Assembly: GCF_000243075.1 (NCBI RefSeq)
Contig: NC_016745.1
Location: 1,195,001 to 1,259,000 of the forward strand
Reading direction: 5' to 3'
DNA length: 64,000 nt
From: Oceanimonas sp. GK1
GTDB lineage: Bacteria; Pseudomonadota; Gammaproteobacteria; Enterobacterales; Aeromonadaceae
A model generated the notes under the pieces. The model did not search any database, was not told where the DNA came from, and saw only the letters and a program-made list of their open reading frames with translations. How positions within the stretch are numbered: position 1 is the stretch's first letter; each line of letters opens with the position of its first letter. Positions 45,402 to 54,663 of the stretch are shown one piece after another. A program made the position numbers and the translations under genes.

Positions 45402-45755
45402 TCAGCCGTGGCGGGTCAGCCACAAGTATAGAAAGAAGCTGGCCCAGCTCAGCCCCAGCAGGGCCCAGGGCAGCAGGCCGGCGCGGACCGACGGGGCCGG
45501 TGCCGATGCCGGCTCCGGGGCGGCATCGGTGCCGGTGTCCTGCTGGCGTTGTTGCTGCCGGCGGGCCTTGTCGGCGGCGCGGGCCCTGGCCTTTTGCTGC
45601 TTCTTGTATTCTTCTATGCCCTTCTGAATGCCCTGAGCAATGAGCCGGGTCTGCTCCTTGGTCTGGCCCGGGCGCTGGGTGGCTTTGGCCACCCGCTCGG
45701 CTTCGGCCTGGGTTTCGGGCGAGGCCTCGGATTTTTTGTGCTTGCTGTAACGCAT
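45402..45755 (-). CDS. DUF2956 family membrane protein
   Basis: A 117-residue protein. The conserved block PETQAEAERVAKATQRPGQTKEQTRLIAQGIQKGIEEYKKQQKARAR (residues about 13-57) is the DUF2956 signature. A highly charged stretch, an Ala/Pro linker, and one C-terminal membrane helix (LLPWALLGLSWASFFLYLW) follow, giving a tail-anchored topology. Its function is unknown. It lies between the amidoligase and TorD genes on the same strand. Confidence 0.88.
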   Translation of the reverse strand: MRYSKHKKSEASPETQAEAERVAKATQRPGQTKEQTRLIAQGIQKGIEEYKKQQKARARAADKARRQQQRQQDTGTDAAPEPASAPAPSVRAGLLPWALLGLSWASFFLYLWLTRHG

Positions 45756-45763
45756 GGGCTGGC

Positions 45764-46381
45764 CTATTCCGCCACGTTGTTGAGGTAGTGCAGATCCATG
45801 ATAAACACCGCCTGCAGCAGATGGGCGGCAGCGGCATAAAAGCCTTGCCCGTCCCGCTCGCCACAGCGTTCTGCAAAGGCCGGCAGCCAGTCGATGAGCT
45901 GAGTGTTGGCCAGCTCCCGCTGCTGGTCGAGCAATCGGGCGCGCGCCTCATCATCGCTGTCGGCGGCGGCCAGGGCCAGGGTGCCCATCATTTCCAGCTG
46001 ATTGCACACATGCAGCGGGTCGTCGTCGTTCAACTGGGTGCCGTGCTGCTTGAGCAACACCGTCATCAGCAGCAGGGCCTCCTGGTCGGGCTCGGTCAGG
46101 CTGGTGATGTTGAGCAGCGACGGCGCCGCCGTCAGGGCCTGCCACCGTTGTGCCAGGCCGGCCTGGGGCTGGCTCAGTTGCAGCGCCAGCTCCGCCTGGC
46201 GACGAAAGGCCTCGGCAGCCTCGGTCAGCGGATCCAGGGTGGCCAGGCTGTCGAGAAAGCGGTGCATGTCGTAACCGCCGAATTCGTTAAGATCGTCTTC
46301 GCTCAGGGGGGCGGCAAAGAGGGCGGTAAACCAGTGATACAGCTCGGCTCGGCGCTGGGAAGTGACTCTGAACGCTTGCAT
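45764..46381 (-). CDS. TorD/DmsD-family molecular chaperone
   Basis: A 205-residue all-helical protein. The TorD family pattern appears as LYHWFTALFAAPLS near the N-terminus, then the CNQLEMMGTLALAA segment and LIDWLPAFAERC near the C-terminus. TorD-like proteins insert cofactor into, and proofread Tat export of, molybdenum oxidoreductases. No molybdoenzyme or Tat gene is in the window, so its client is elsewhere. It is first in the leftward run of genes from TorD to yqaA, 8 nt ahead of DUF2956. Confidence 0.83.
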   Translation of the reverse strand: MQAFRVTSQRRAELYHWFTALFAAPLSEDDLNEFGGYDMHRFLDSLATLDPLTEAAEAFRRQAELALQLSQPQAGLAQRWQALTAAPSLLNITSLTEPDQEALLLMTVLLKQHGTQLNDDDPLHVCNQLEMMGTLALAAADSDDEARARLLDQQRELANTQLIDWLPAFAERCGERDGQGFYAAAAHLLQAVFIMDLHYLNNVAE

Positions 46382-46633
46382 AATCCCCTTTCACTTTAAA
46401 TGGTCGGCCCTCGTCGGGCAGTGAATTGAAACCCCATTCTATCGGGTTTGCCGGTCAACTTCATGCTCGGGGGAGAAAGGGGGCTTGTGTTAATGGGTTT
46501 TCAACTTTTTGTGAACTTTTCAACATTAAAGTAAAAAAAACGTGTTTAGCCGGGCTTCGGGGCTAGGCCAGGCTGCCGCTTGGGGGTACACTCTGGCTTT
46601 CAGTGACAATCCCCCATGAGTCAGGAGAGACGG

Positions 46634-47887
46634 ATGTTAAAGCGTGAGATGAATATCGCCGACTATGATCCCCAGCTGTGGCAGGCCATCAGCGATGAAA
46701 CCGTGCGCCAGGAAGAGCACATTGAGCTGATCGCTTCCGAAAACTACACCAGCCCGCGGGTGATGCAGGCTCAGGGTTCCCAGCTGACCAACAAATACGC
46801 CGAAGGTTACCCGGGCAAGCGTTTCTACGGCGGCTGTGAATACGTCGACGTGGTGGAAGAGCTGGCCATTGAGCGCGTTAAAGAGCTGTTTGGCGCCACC
46901 TGGGCCAACGTGCAGCCGCACTCCGGCTCTCAGGCCAACTCTGCCGTCTTCCTGGCCCTGGTCAAGCCCGGCGACACCGTGATGGGCATGAACCTGGCCC
47001 ACGGTGGTCACCTGACTCATGGCTCTCCCGCCAACTTCTCCGGCCGCCTGTACAACATCGTGCCCTACGGCATCAACGATGAGGGCGTGATCGATTATGA
47101 AGAAATGGAGCGTCTGGCCGTTGAGCACAAGCCGAAGATGATCATCGGCGGCTTCTCCGCCTTCTCCGGCATCGTGGACTGGGCCCGCATGCGCGAAATC
47201 GCCGACAAGGTAGGCGCCTGGTTCATGGTCGACATGGCCCACGTGGCTGGCCTTATCGCCGCCGGTGTATACCCCAACCCGCTGCCCCACGCCCACGTGG
47301 TGACCTCCACCACCCACAAGACCCTGGCCGGTCCCCGTGGCGGCATCATTCTGTCTGCCGCCAACAACGAAGAGCTGGAAAAGAAACTGAACTCCGCCGT
47401 GTTCCCGGGTGGTCAGGGTGGCCCGCTGATGCACGTCATCGCCGGCAAGGCCGTGGCCTTCAAGGAAGCCCTGGAGCCCGAGTTCAAGGAATATCAGGCT
47501 CAGGTGGTGAAAAACGCCCAGGCCATGGCCGACGAGTTCCAGAAGCGTGGCTTTAAAGTGGTTTCCGGTGGTACTCACAACCACCTGTTCCTGCTGGATC
47601 TGATCGACAAGGACATCACCGGTAAGGAAGCCGACGCCGCCCTGGGTCGTGCTTTCATCACCGTGAACAAGAACGCCGTGCCCAACGATCCGCGCTCGCC
47701 GTTCGTGACTTCCGGTATCCGTATCGGTACCCCGGCGGTGACCCGTCGCGGTTTCCGTGAAGCCGAAGTGCGCCAGCTGGCCGGCTGGATCTGCGATGTG
47801 CTGAGCAACATCAACGACGACGCCACCATTGCTCGCGTGAAAGAGCAGGTGCTGGACATCTGTCGTCGCCACCCGGTTTACGCGTAA
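46634..47887 (+). CDS. glyA: serine hydroxymethyltransferase
   Basis: A PLP enzyme that interconverts serine and glycine and charges tetrahydrofolate with a one-carbon unit. It has 417 residues. The N-terminus ([19 protein letters not shown]) and [25 protein letters not shown] are near identical to E. coli. The PLP-binding Lys is in [19 protein letters not shown] precedes the ATG at 46634; an in-frame ATG at 46616 gives six additional residues and is less likely. The 252-nt upstream region is AT-rich in its middle and must hold the promoter. A terminator follows. Confidence 0.98.
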   Translation: MLKREMNIADYDPQLWQAISDETVRQEEHIELIASENYTSPRVMQAQGSQLTNKYAEGYPGKRFYGGCEYVDVVEELAIERVKELFGATWANVQPHSGSQANSAVFLALVKPGDTVMGMNLAHGGHLTHGSPANFSGRLYNIVPYGINDEGVIDYEEMERLAVEHKPKMIIGGFSAFSGIVDWARMREIADKVGAWFMVDMAHVAGLIAAGVYPNPLPHAHVVTSTTHKTLAGPRGGIILSAANNEELEKKLNSAVFPGGQGGPLMHVIAGKAVAFKEALEPEFKEYQAQVVKNAQAMADEFQKRGFKVVSGGTHNHLFLLDLIDKDITGKEADAALGRAFITVNKNAVPNDPRSPFVTSGIRIGTPAVTRRGFREAEVRQLAGWICDVLSNINDDATIARVKEQVLDICRRHPVYA

Positions 47888-47916
47888 GCGTTAACGGGAT
47901 GGGTGAACAGGGACTG

Positions 47917-47943
47917 GGGACTGGTGTTTCCGGTCCCTTTTTT
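47917..47943 (+). terminator. glyA terminator
   Basis: GGGACTGG pairs with CCGGTCCC (one G-U pair) around TGTTT, followed by seven T. It lies 29 nt past the glyA stop. Confidence 0.85.
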
Positions 47944-47962
47944 ATTGCCGGTTATTAACCGG

Positions 47963-48076
47963 GCATCGAGGTTGCCGCTGCGCGGCAATATGCGGGCAAG
48001 GCTGCCCGCGCTCCAAAGGCGGCATGCTTCTGTGGAGCGCAGGCTGCCAGCCTGCATTAGCGCCGCAGGCGCTCTA
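47963..48076. repeat. dispersed intergenic palindromic repeat, family B, copy 2
   Basis: It holds the same two blocks as the copy at 35335-35428 but in exchanged order: GTTGCCGCTGCGCGGCAATATGC comes first, then TGGAGCGCAGGCTGCCAGCC. The blocks are separated by a short AAAGGCGGCATGCTTC spacer. It lies between glyA and nrdR. Confidence 0.7.
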
Positions 48077-48184
48077 TCCAGTCCCGAGTCCCCAATCCCG
48101 AGTCCCTGTATTTAACTCCCCGCTTTAAATCCACAGCCCGCTTCTTTACACTAACAGCCGGTTAACAGGCCCCGCGGAGGCACC

Positions 48185-48634
48185 ATGCACTGCCCCTTTT
48201 GTAACGCAACCGAAACCAAGGTGATCGACTCCCGTCTGGTGGGGGATGGCCTGCAGGTGCGCCGGCGGCGGGAGTGCAATGCCTGCCGGGAGCGTTTTAC
48301 CACCTTTGAAACCGCCGAGCTGGTGATGCCGCGCATCATCAAGACCAGCGGTATTCGCGAGCCCTTCAACGAAGACAAGCTGGAAGCGGGCATGCAGCGG
48401 GCGCTGGAAAAGCGGCCGGTCAGCACCGAGGCCATTGAGCAGGCCATCAGCCGCATCAAATCCCGGCTGCGCGCCACCGGCGAGCGGGAGGTGCCTTCAG
48501 AGCTGGTGGGCAACCTGGTGATGGAAGAGCTCAAGCAGCTCGACAAGGTGGCCTACATTCGCTTCGCGTCCGTATACCGTTGTTTTGAAGATCTGCGCCA
48601 GTTTGGCGAAGAGATAGCCCGCCTGGAGCAATAA
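48185..48634 (+). CDS. nrdR: transcriptional repressor NrdR
   Basis: An ATP/dATP-sensing repressor of ribonucleotide reductase genes. The zinc ribbon uses Cys3/Cys6 (MHCPFC) and Cys31/Cys34 (CNACRERF). The ATP-cone domain follows at residues about 49-139 ([23 protein letters not shown]). It has 149 residues, the family norm. It leads the nrdR-ribD-ribE-ribBA group; ribD starts directly after its stop. Confidence 0.98.
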   Translation: MHCPFCNATETKVIDSRLVGDGLQVRRRRECNACRERFTTFETAELVMPRIIKTSGIREPFNEDKLEAGMQRALEKRPVSTEAIEQAISRIKSRLRATGEREVPSELVGNLVMEELKQLDKVAYIRFASVYRCFEDLRQFGEEIARLEQ

Positions 48635-49750
48635 GTGTTCACAAAAGACGATGCGCGCTGGATGGCCAGGGCGCTTGAGCTGGCCCGTCGCGGCCGTTTT
48701 ACCACCAGCCCCAATCCGGCGGTGGGCTGTGTGGTGGTTAAGGATGGCAACCTGGTGGGCGAGGGCTTTCACCAGCGCGCCGGCGGCCCTCACGCCGAGG
48801 TGTTTGCCCTGCGCGAAGCCGGCGCCGCCGCTCAGGGCGCCACCGCCTACGTGACCCTGGAGCCCTGCTCTCACCATGGCCGTACGCCGCCCTGCGCCCA
48901 GGGGCTGATTGACGCCGGCGTGACCCGGGTGGTGGCCGCCATGGTGGATCCCAACCCCCGGGTGGCGGGCCGCGGCCTGGCCATGCTGCGTGAGGCAGGC
49001 ATTCAGGCCGAGGCCGGACTGATGAGCGAGGCGGCGGAGGCGGTGAATGTGGGGTTTCTGCACCGCATGCGTACCGGCCGGCCCTTTGTGACGCTCAAGC
49101 TGGCCGCCAGCCTGGATGGCCGTACCGCGCTGGCCAACGGCGAAAGCCAGTGGATCACCGGCCCCGCCGCCCGGCGCGACGTACAGCGCCATCGGGCGCA
49201 AAGCTGCGCCCTGCTCTCCGGCGCCGACACCGTGCTGATGGACAACGCCGCCCTCAATGTACGCTGGGCCGAGCTGCCCGCCTCGCTGCGCCATGCCTAT
49301 GCCGAGCAGGAACTGCGCCAGCCCCTGCGCATTGTGATCGACACCCAAAACCGGCTGCACTCAGGGCTGCGGCTGTTTGCGCAGCCCGGCCCCATTTTAT
49401 TGCTGCGCGGCCAGGTTACCGGCGGCTTTGGCGACGAGGTGGAAGAGTGCGTATTGCCGCTAACCTCTCATGGCAAGCTGGATCTGGCCCTGCTGCTGGA
49501 TGAGCTGGGCCGGCGTCAGCTCAATCACCTCTGGGTAGAGGCGGGGGCCACCCTGGGGGGCGCCCTGGTTGCGGCCGGACTTATCAACGAGCTGGTGCTC
49601 TATCAGGCCCCCATGCTGATGGGCAACCCGGCCCGGGGCCTGCTGGCGCTGCCGGAATTTACCGCCATGAGTCAGCCGCCCCGGCTGGCCTGGCAGGACT
49701 GCCGCTTTGTGGGCGGCGATCTCAAACTGATTGCAAGGGTAACCGACTGA
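48635..49750 (+). CDS. ribD: bifunctional diaminohydroxyphosphoribosylaminopyrimidine deaminase / uracil reductase
   Basis: The second and third steps of riboflavin synthesis from GTP. The N-terminal deaminase has the zinc motif His53-Ala-Glu55 (GPHAEVFALREAG) and Cys78/Cys87 (EPCSHHGRTPPC). The C-terminal NADPH reductase begins near residue 148 (PFVTLKLAASLDGRTAL). It has 371 residues. The gene starts with GTG at 48635, directly after the nrdR stop, and its own stop overlaps the ribE ATG (TGATG). Confidence 0.97.
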   Translation: MFTKDDARWMARALELARRGRFTTSPNPAVGCVVVKDGNLVGEGFHQRAGGPHAEVFALREAGAAAQGATAYVTLEPCSHHGRTPPCAQGLIDAGVTRVVAAMVDPNPRVAGRGLAMLREAGIQAEAGLMSEAAEAVNVGFLHRMRTGRPFVTLKLAASLDGRTALANGESQWITGPAARRDVQRHRAQSCALLSGADTVLMDNAALNVRWAELPASLRHAYAEQELRQPLRIVIDTQNRLHSGLRLFAQPGPILLLRGQVTGGFGDEVEECVLPLTSHGKLDLALLLDELGRRQLNHLWVEAGATLGGALVAAGLINELVLYQAPMLMGNPARGLLALPEFTAMSQPPRLAWQDCRFVGGDLKLIARVTD

Positions 49751-50403
49751 TGTTTACCGGTATTGTTGAAGCCACCGGCACCCTGGCCGCCATTGAACGC
49801 AAGGGCGCCTCCTCGGTGATCCGCATTCACTGCCCGACATTGGACCTGTCCGATGTGGCGCTGGGCGACTCCATCGCCACCAACGGCGTGTGTCTTACGG
49901 TCACGGCGCTGGGCAAGGATTACTACTGCGCAGACGTGTCAATTGAAACCCTTAATCGCACCGGCTTTGCGGATTACCAGTCCGGGCAGGCGGTGAACCT
50001 GGAAAAGGCGCTGTTGCCCACCACCCGTCTCGGCGGCCATCTGGTGTCCGGCCATGTGGACGGCGTGGGGCGCATCAGCAAAAAGGCCAAGGTAGGGTTT
50101 GCCATTGAGCTGTGGATCGACGCCCCGGCAGAACTTTCCCGTTATATTGCCGAAAAGGGCTCCATCACCGTGGACGGCATTAGCCTGACCGTGAACGCGG
50201 TGGCGGGCGCGGCCTTTAAATTGACGCTGGTGCCCCATACATTGGATAACACCACACTGAATGACTGGCAGGTTGGCCGCAGCGTCAACCTGGAGGTAGA
50301 CATTATCGCCCGCTATCTGGAACGCCTGCTGAGCGGCGGCCAGAGTGAAGCGTCAAGCGGACTGACCCTGGCGACCCTGGCCGCCAGCGGTTTTGTGAAA
50401 TAG
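49750..50403 (+). CDS. ribE: riboflavin synthase, alpha subunit
   Basis: Dismutates two 6,7-dimethyl-8-ribityllumazine molecules to riboflavin. It has 217 residues in two homologous barrel repeats. The start MFTGIVEATGTL and the internal GHLVSGHVDGVG and second-half GITVDGISLTV-like block are the lumazine-binding signatures. It overlaps ribD by one nucleotide. The gene is called ribC in E. coli; ribE is the common symbol in other bacteria. Confidence 0.97.
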   Translation: MFTGIVEATGTLAAIERKGASSVIRIHCPTLDLSDVALGDSIATNGVCLTVTALGKDYYCADVSIETLNRTGFADYQSGQAVNLEKALLPTTRLGGHLVSGHVDGVGRISKKAKVGFAIELWIDAPAELSRYIAEKGSITVDGISLTVNAVAGAAFKLTLVPHTLDNTTLNDWQVGRSVNLEVDIIARYLERLLSGGQSEASSGLTLATLAASGFVK

Positions 50404-50433
50404 CGGCTAACCGAATCAACCAAGGGGAACATC

Positions 50434-51543
50434 ATGGCCTTAAGCAGTACCCAGGAAATCATCGACGATATTCGTCAGGGCAAAATGGTCATTCTGATGG
50501 ATGACGAAGACCGGGAAAACGAAGGCGATCTGATCATGGCCGCCGAGCACGTGCGCCCGGAAGACATCAATTTTATGGCCAAATACGGTCGGGGCCTGAT
50601 TTGTCTGACCCTGACCGAGGCCCGCTGCCGCCAGCTCGACATTCCCCAGATGGTGAGCCGCAACACCGAGCAGTTCTCCACCGCCTTTACCGTGTCCATC
50701 GAGGCCGCGGAAGGGGTGACCACCGGTATTTCCGCCGCCGATCGGGCCCGTACCGTGCAGGCCGCCGTGGCCAAGGATGCCAAGCCCGCCGATCTGGTGC
50801 AGCCCGGCCATATCTTTCCGCTCAAGGCCCAGAACGGCGGTGTGCTGACCCGCGCCGGCCATACTGAGGCGGGCTGTGACCTGGCCCGGCTGGCGGGGCT
50901 GGAGCCGTCGGCGGTGATCGTGGAAATCCTTAACGAAGACGGCACCATGGCCCGCCGTCCGGATCTGGAAAAGTTCGCCGAGCAGCACGGCATCAAGCTG
51001 GGCACCATCGCCGATCTCATCGAGTACCGCAACCAGAACGAAACCACCATCGAGCAGGTGGCCCGCTGTAAACTGCCCACCGAGCACGGCGAGTTCGAAC
51101 TGGTGACCTTTCGCGACACCATCGACAACCAGGTGCACTTTGCCCTGCGCAAGGGCGAGATCAAGGCCGACCAGCCGGCGCTGGTGCGGGTGCATATTCA
51201 CGACATGCTCACCGATGTGCTGATGACCGACCGCCATGCCAGCCGCAGCTGGCCGCTGGACAAGTCGATGGCGCGCATCGCCGACGAGGGCGGCGTGCTG
51301 GTGATCCTCGGCAAGGAGGAAACCCCCGACCATCTGCTGTCGGTGGTGCGCATGTTTGAAGCCGCCGACAAGGGCGAGCGGCCCGAGGCGGCCAAGCGCC
51401 AGGGTACCTCCCGCCGGGTGGGCGTGGGCTCGCAGATTTTGCGCGCCATGGGCGTGGGCAAGATGCGCCTGCTGAGCTCCCCCAAGCGTTACCATGCCCT
51501 GTCCGGCTTTGGCCTGGAAGTGGTGGAGTACGTCACCGAGTAA
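50434..51543 (+). CDS. ribBA: 3,4-dihydroxy-2-butanone-4-phosphate synthase with degenerate GTP cyclohydrolase II domain
   Basis: The N-terminal RibB domain (residues about 1-205) is complete: [18 protein letters not shown] carries the metal-binding acidic residues and [14 protein letters not shown] the substrate loop. It makes the four-carbon unit for riboflavin. The C-terminal half (about 210-369) has the RibA fold, but the zinc ligands are gone. The usual Cys after VRVH is Asp, and the RCDC cysteines read RHAS ([20 protein letters not shown]). GTP cyclohydrolase II activity is therefore unlikely, as in other gammaproteobacterial RibBX proteins. It lies 30 nt after ribE. Confidence 0.95.
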   Translation: MALSSTQEIIDDIRQGKMVILMDDEDRENEGDLIMAAEHVRPEDINFMAKYGRGLICLTLTEARCRQLDIPQMVSRNTEQFSTAFTVSIEAAEGVTTGISAADRARTVQAAVAKDAKPADLVQPGHIFPLKAQNGGVLTRAGHTEAGCDLARLAGLEPSAVIVEILNEDGTMARRPDLEKFAEQHGIKLGTIADLIEYRNQNETTIEQVARCKLPTEHGEFELVTFRDTIDNQVHFALRKGEIKADQPALVRVHIHDMLTDVLMTDRHASRSWPLDKSMARIADEGGVLVILGKEETPDHLLSVVRMFEAADKGERPEAAKRQGTSRRVGVGSQILRAMGVGKMRLLSSPKRYHALSGFGLEVVEYVTE

Positions 51544-51550
51544 GCAGACT

Positions 51551-51587
51551 CGTTACCCCCGCGAAGGCGGGGGTCCATTCTGCGGAT
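51551..51587. repeat. partial family A repeat, copy 4
   Basis: CGTTACCCCCGCGAAGGCGG and the following GGGTCCATTCTGC form one hairpin half of family A. It marks the left edge of the block that separates ribBA from ribH. Confidence 0.55.
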
Positions 51588-51714
51588 CTACCCTGTTACC
51601 CCTTCGCTTTCCCCTTTTGACACACATTTTAAATACGCCTTCCCGATTGAGTTTGACCGAAAAAAAGTCAACAATACCGGCCTCAATCGTATCAATTTCA
51701 CGACGAAGGCAGGC

Positions 51715-53763
51715 ATGGCCATCTGGGGAAAGGGACTTCGGGCAAAATCCATCTGGGCTTTGTTGCTGGCCTGTGTGCTGGCCTTTGTTCCGGCGGCCGG
51801 CATCGGCTGGCAGTTGCTGGCCGGGGTGCAGGAGCACTTTGGCCGGGCCTACGCCGACAACTTTACCCGCCTCAATCACCAGCAACTGCTGGTCCCCCTT
51901 ACCCGTGAGCTGGCCCTGGCCGAGCGTTTTGCCAACTCGGTACTGACCCGTCAGTGGCTGGCCGGCGAAAGGGATGGCCGCCTGTTTGCGCGGGAAGCGG
52001 AAGGCTTTGCCGCCGACTTCAGCAGCCATTCTTGGTTTATGGTCAGTGCCGACTCCCTCAATTATTACTACCGTGCCCCCGAACAGCCCTTTGATGGGCG
52101 GCCGAGCTACCGGCTGGATGCACGCAGCGCCGATGATCAATGGTTCTTCAACCTGATGCGCGCGGGCGAGCGGCTGAATATTAATGTCAACCACGACAGC
52201 CGCCTTGGCACCACCCGGGTGTGGATCAACGTGCGGGTGGAAGAGCAGGGCAAGGCCCTGGGGCTGGCCGGCACCGGCATTGATCTGACCCGCTTTATCA
52301 ACGATTTTATCGCCATTGATAAAGCGGGCGTGATGCCCATGATCCTCGACCGGGACGGACGCTTTCAGGCCCACGCCGACGCCAGCCTGATTGCCCTGGG
52401 CTCGGCAGCGGGCATGAACGGAGAGGGAACCACCCTGCACGACCGGCTGGACACGGCCGGCGAACGTGAACGGCTGACGGCCTTGCTGGCGCAAGCCAAC
52501 AGCACCCCCAGTGGGGTGGCCATGGACTGGTTTACCCTGGAGGGGCGGCGCCAGTTGCTGGCCATCAGTTACATTCCCGAGCTCGACTGGTACCTCGCCA
52601 CCGTCATGGATCTGGGGCTGGCCCAGGTGCTGGATCCGGGCCTGGTCAAGGCCGCCCTGCTCGGCCTGGTGCTGATGCTGGCGGTGCTGCTGCTGGGGCT
52701 CGCCTATGGCGTGGAACGCACCGTGCTGCGCCCCCTGCGCCGGTTGCAGGGCTCAGCCACCGCCATTGCCGATGGCAGCTACGAGGTGTCGCTGCCGGCG
52801 CCCTCCGGCGATGAAATCGGTGACTTGAGCCGGGCCTTTGGCGTCATGGTGGACAAGGTGCGCAGCCACACCGAGGAGCTGGAGCAAAAGGTGCAAAGCC
52901 GCACCCAGGCGCTGGAGCAGGCCAACCGGCAAATGCGCCAGGCGCACCAGCAGATCAACGACTCCATTGATTACGCCAGCCTTATCCAGAAAGCCATTTT
53001 GCCCGACCGGCAACTGACCCGGGTACTGGGCGAGCATCATTTTGTGCTGTGGCATCCGCGGGATGTGGTGGGCGGCGATTTCTACCTGTTTCAGCCCGGT
53101 GAGCAGGGACGCTTTCTGGTGGGGGTGGTGGACTGCGCCGGTCATGGCGTAGCCGGGGCGCTGATGACCATGCTGGCCCGGGCGGCCCTGGATCACGCGG
53201 TGCGCGAGCACGGCATGGACTCGCCGGCCGCCATTCTGCAACTGGCGGATCAGACCCTGCGCGGCATGCTGCAGGACTGCGAGCTGCCCCGGGGGCTGGC
53301 CACCACCATGGACGCCGGTCTGGCATACCTGGATCCGGTGGCGCAGCGGCTGGTGTTTGCCGGCGCCAAGATGTCCCTCTATTGCAGCGACGGGGATACC
53401 GTGGAAGAGCACAGGGGGCAGCGCCGCAGCCTGCTGGACCGGCGGCCGGGGATCTTTGAAGATCGGGTGCTGCCGGTGCATCACGATCAGGTATATTACC
53501 TGAGCACAGACGGCTACCTGGATCAGGCCGGCGGCGCCAAGGGCTTTGGTCTGGGCGGCAGCCGGTTCCGGGAGTTGTTGCGCACCCACGCCGGGCTGCC
53601 GCTGGCGGAACAGGCCGAGGCCCTGAAAGAAGCACTGGATCAATACCGTGGCGATCACGCCCAACGGGATGACATTACCCTGCTGGCGTTTCGCATGGAC
53701 GCCGAGCGACAAGGAGCAACCGATGCAAGGCATAGACCTGCTGTCGATACGCGAGCAGTTTAA
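51715..53763 (+). CDS. siaA: SiaA-type membrane PP2C phosphatase (Cache-HAMP-SpoIIE)
   Basis: A 682-residue membrane sensor phosphatase. It has a first helix at about residues 12-35, a periplasmic Cache-type sensor (about 40-300), a second helix (AALLGLVLMLAVLLLGLAYGV), a HAMP linker, and a short coiled coil. The C-terminal PP2C/SpoIIE phosphatase shows metal-binding Asp in VVGGDFYL, VVDCAGHGVAGALM and QRDDITLLAF. In Pseudomonas aeruginosa SiaA dephosphorylates SiaC and so promotes c-di-GMP synthesis and aggregation. It overlaps siaB by 41 nt. The weak GAAGGCAGG site precedes the ATG. Confidence 0.9.
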   Translation: MAIWGKGLRAKSIWALLLACVLAFVPAAGIGWQLLAGVQEHFGRAYADNFTRLNHQQLLVPLTRELALAERFANSVLTRQWLAGERDGRLFAREAEGFAADFSSHSWFMVSADSLNYYYRAPEQPFDGRPSYRLDARSADDQWFFNLMRAGERLNINVNHDSRLGTTRVWINVRVEEQGKALGLAGTGIDLTRFINDFIAIDKAGVMPMILDRDGRFQAHADASLIALGSAAGMNGEGTTLHDRLDTAGERERLTALLAQANSTPSGVAMDWFTLEGRRQLLAISYIPELDWYLATVMDLGLAQVLDPGLVKAALLGLVLMLAVLLLGLAYGVERTVLRPLRRLQGSATAIADGSYEVSLPAPSGDEIGDLSRAFGVMVDKVRSHTEELEQKVQSRTQALEQANRQMRQAHQQINDSIDYASLIQKAILPDRQLTRVLGEHHFVLWHPRDVVGGDFYLFQPGEQGRFLVGVVDCAGHGVAGALMTMLARAALDHAVREHGMDSPAAILQLADQTLRGMLQDCELPRGLATTMDAGLAYLDPVAQRLVFAGAKMSLYCSDGDTVEEHRGQRRSLLDRRPGIFEDRVLPVHHDQVYYLSTDGYLDQAGGAKGFGLGGSRFRELLRTHAGLPLAEQAEALKEALDQYRGDHAQRDDITLLAFRMDAERQGATDARHRPAVDTRAV

Positions 53764-54265
53764 TCAAAACCGTATTCTGCTGTGTTTCAACGGCCCCATT
53801 TCCCGCAGCTTGATCGAGGAGATCGGCAAGGCGCTGCGCAACTACCTGCAGGCCGATAACGCCCAGCCCGGCGCCGCCATGGACGTGTTCGGTGTTTACA
53901 TTGAGCTGACCCAGAACATTCGTCATTACGCCTCCCTCATGGGGTATGGTGAGCGGGACGGCTCCGCCACCGTGGTGGTGGCCAGCGGGGAAGACGGCCA
54001 CTACCGGGTGATGGCCGGCAACCTGGTGGACATGGCGGACGGCCAGGCCCTGTGCGATCGCATCAATACCCTGGCGGTCATGGACAAGGCCGAACTCAGG
54101 GCCGCCTACAAGACTCAGCTGCGCCAGCCCCGGAGTGAGCAGGGCGGCAGCGGTGCCGGCCTGGGGCTGCTGGACGTGGCGCGCAAGTCGGCGCAGCCGA
54201 TCATGGCCCGGCTGGTGGACGTGGGTGACGGGCGCGGTTTTTTAAGCATTTTGGCGGTGGTATGA
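53723..54265 (+). CDS. siaB: SiaB family protein kinase
   Basis: The partner kinase that phosphorylates SiaC. It has 180 residues with a GHKL-like fold. IELTQNIRHYASLMGY near residue 63-80 is the N-box-like helix, and GSGAGLGLLDVARKSAQPI the G-box-like region. The ATG at 53723 follows AAGGAG and lies inside the end of siaA, giving a 41-nt overlap in another frame. Its stop overlaps the siaC start. Confidence 0.9.
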   Translation: MQGIDLLSIREQFNQNRILLCFNGPISRSLIEEIGKALRNYLQADNAQPGAAMDVFGVYIELTQNIRHYASLMGYGERDGSATVVVASGEDGHYRVMAGNLVDMADGQALCDRINTLAVMDKAELRAAYKTQLRQPRSEQGGSGAGLGLLDVARKSAQPIMARLVDVGDGRGFLSILAVV

Positions 54266-54663
54266 GCATGAACACGGAACTGGCAATGAACACACTGGCG
54301 ATCTCCGGCACGACGTCGACGCCGACTATCATGTGCGATCCCGCCCTGGGCAGGGTGGTCATGAAAGGGGATTCCTACCCGGAAAACTCCTTTGAGTTTT
54401 TTCATGAGGTGATCGGCTGGATTGAGCAGTATCTGGAGGCCGGCGATGGCGCCCTGCACCTGGAGCTTCATCTGGTCTACATGAACACCAGCAGCGTCAA
54501 GGCCATGATGGACATCTTCGATCTGCTGGAAGCGGCCTTTGCCAAAGAGCGGCAGGTGGCGGTGCAGTGGTTCTTTGACCCGGACAACGAGCGGGTGGAA
54601 GAGCTGGCCGAAGAATTCCGGGAAGACTGCAGTTTTCCCTTTGAGGTGCTGCCCCATGGCTGA
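54262..54663 (+). CDS. siaC: biofilm regulation phosphoprotein SiaC (DUF1987)
   Basis: The phospho-switch protein of the Sia pathway. It has 133 residues and a STAS-like DUF1987 fold. The phosphorylatable residue is predicted to be Thr76 in LVYMNTSSVKAMMDIFD, equivalent to Thr68 of P. aeruginosa. Unphosphorylated SiaC binds and activates the diguanylate cyclase SiaD. It overlaps siaB by 4 nt and siaD by 8 nt. Confidence 0.92.
   Translation: MSMNTELAMNTLAISGTTSTPTIMCDPALGRVVMKGDSYPENSFEFFHEVIGWIEQYLEAGDGALHLELHLVYMNTSSVKAMMDIFDLLEAAFAKERQVAVQWFFDPDNERVEELAEEFREDCSFPFEVLPHG

Noticed and set aside
46637..47872. 411-codon antisense frame opposite glyA
   Set aside because: A shadow frame; glyA is nearly identical to the known enzyme throughout.
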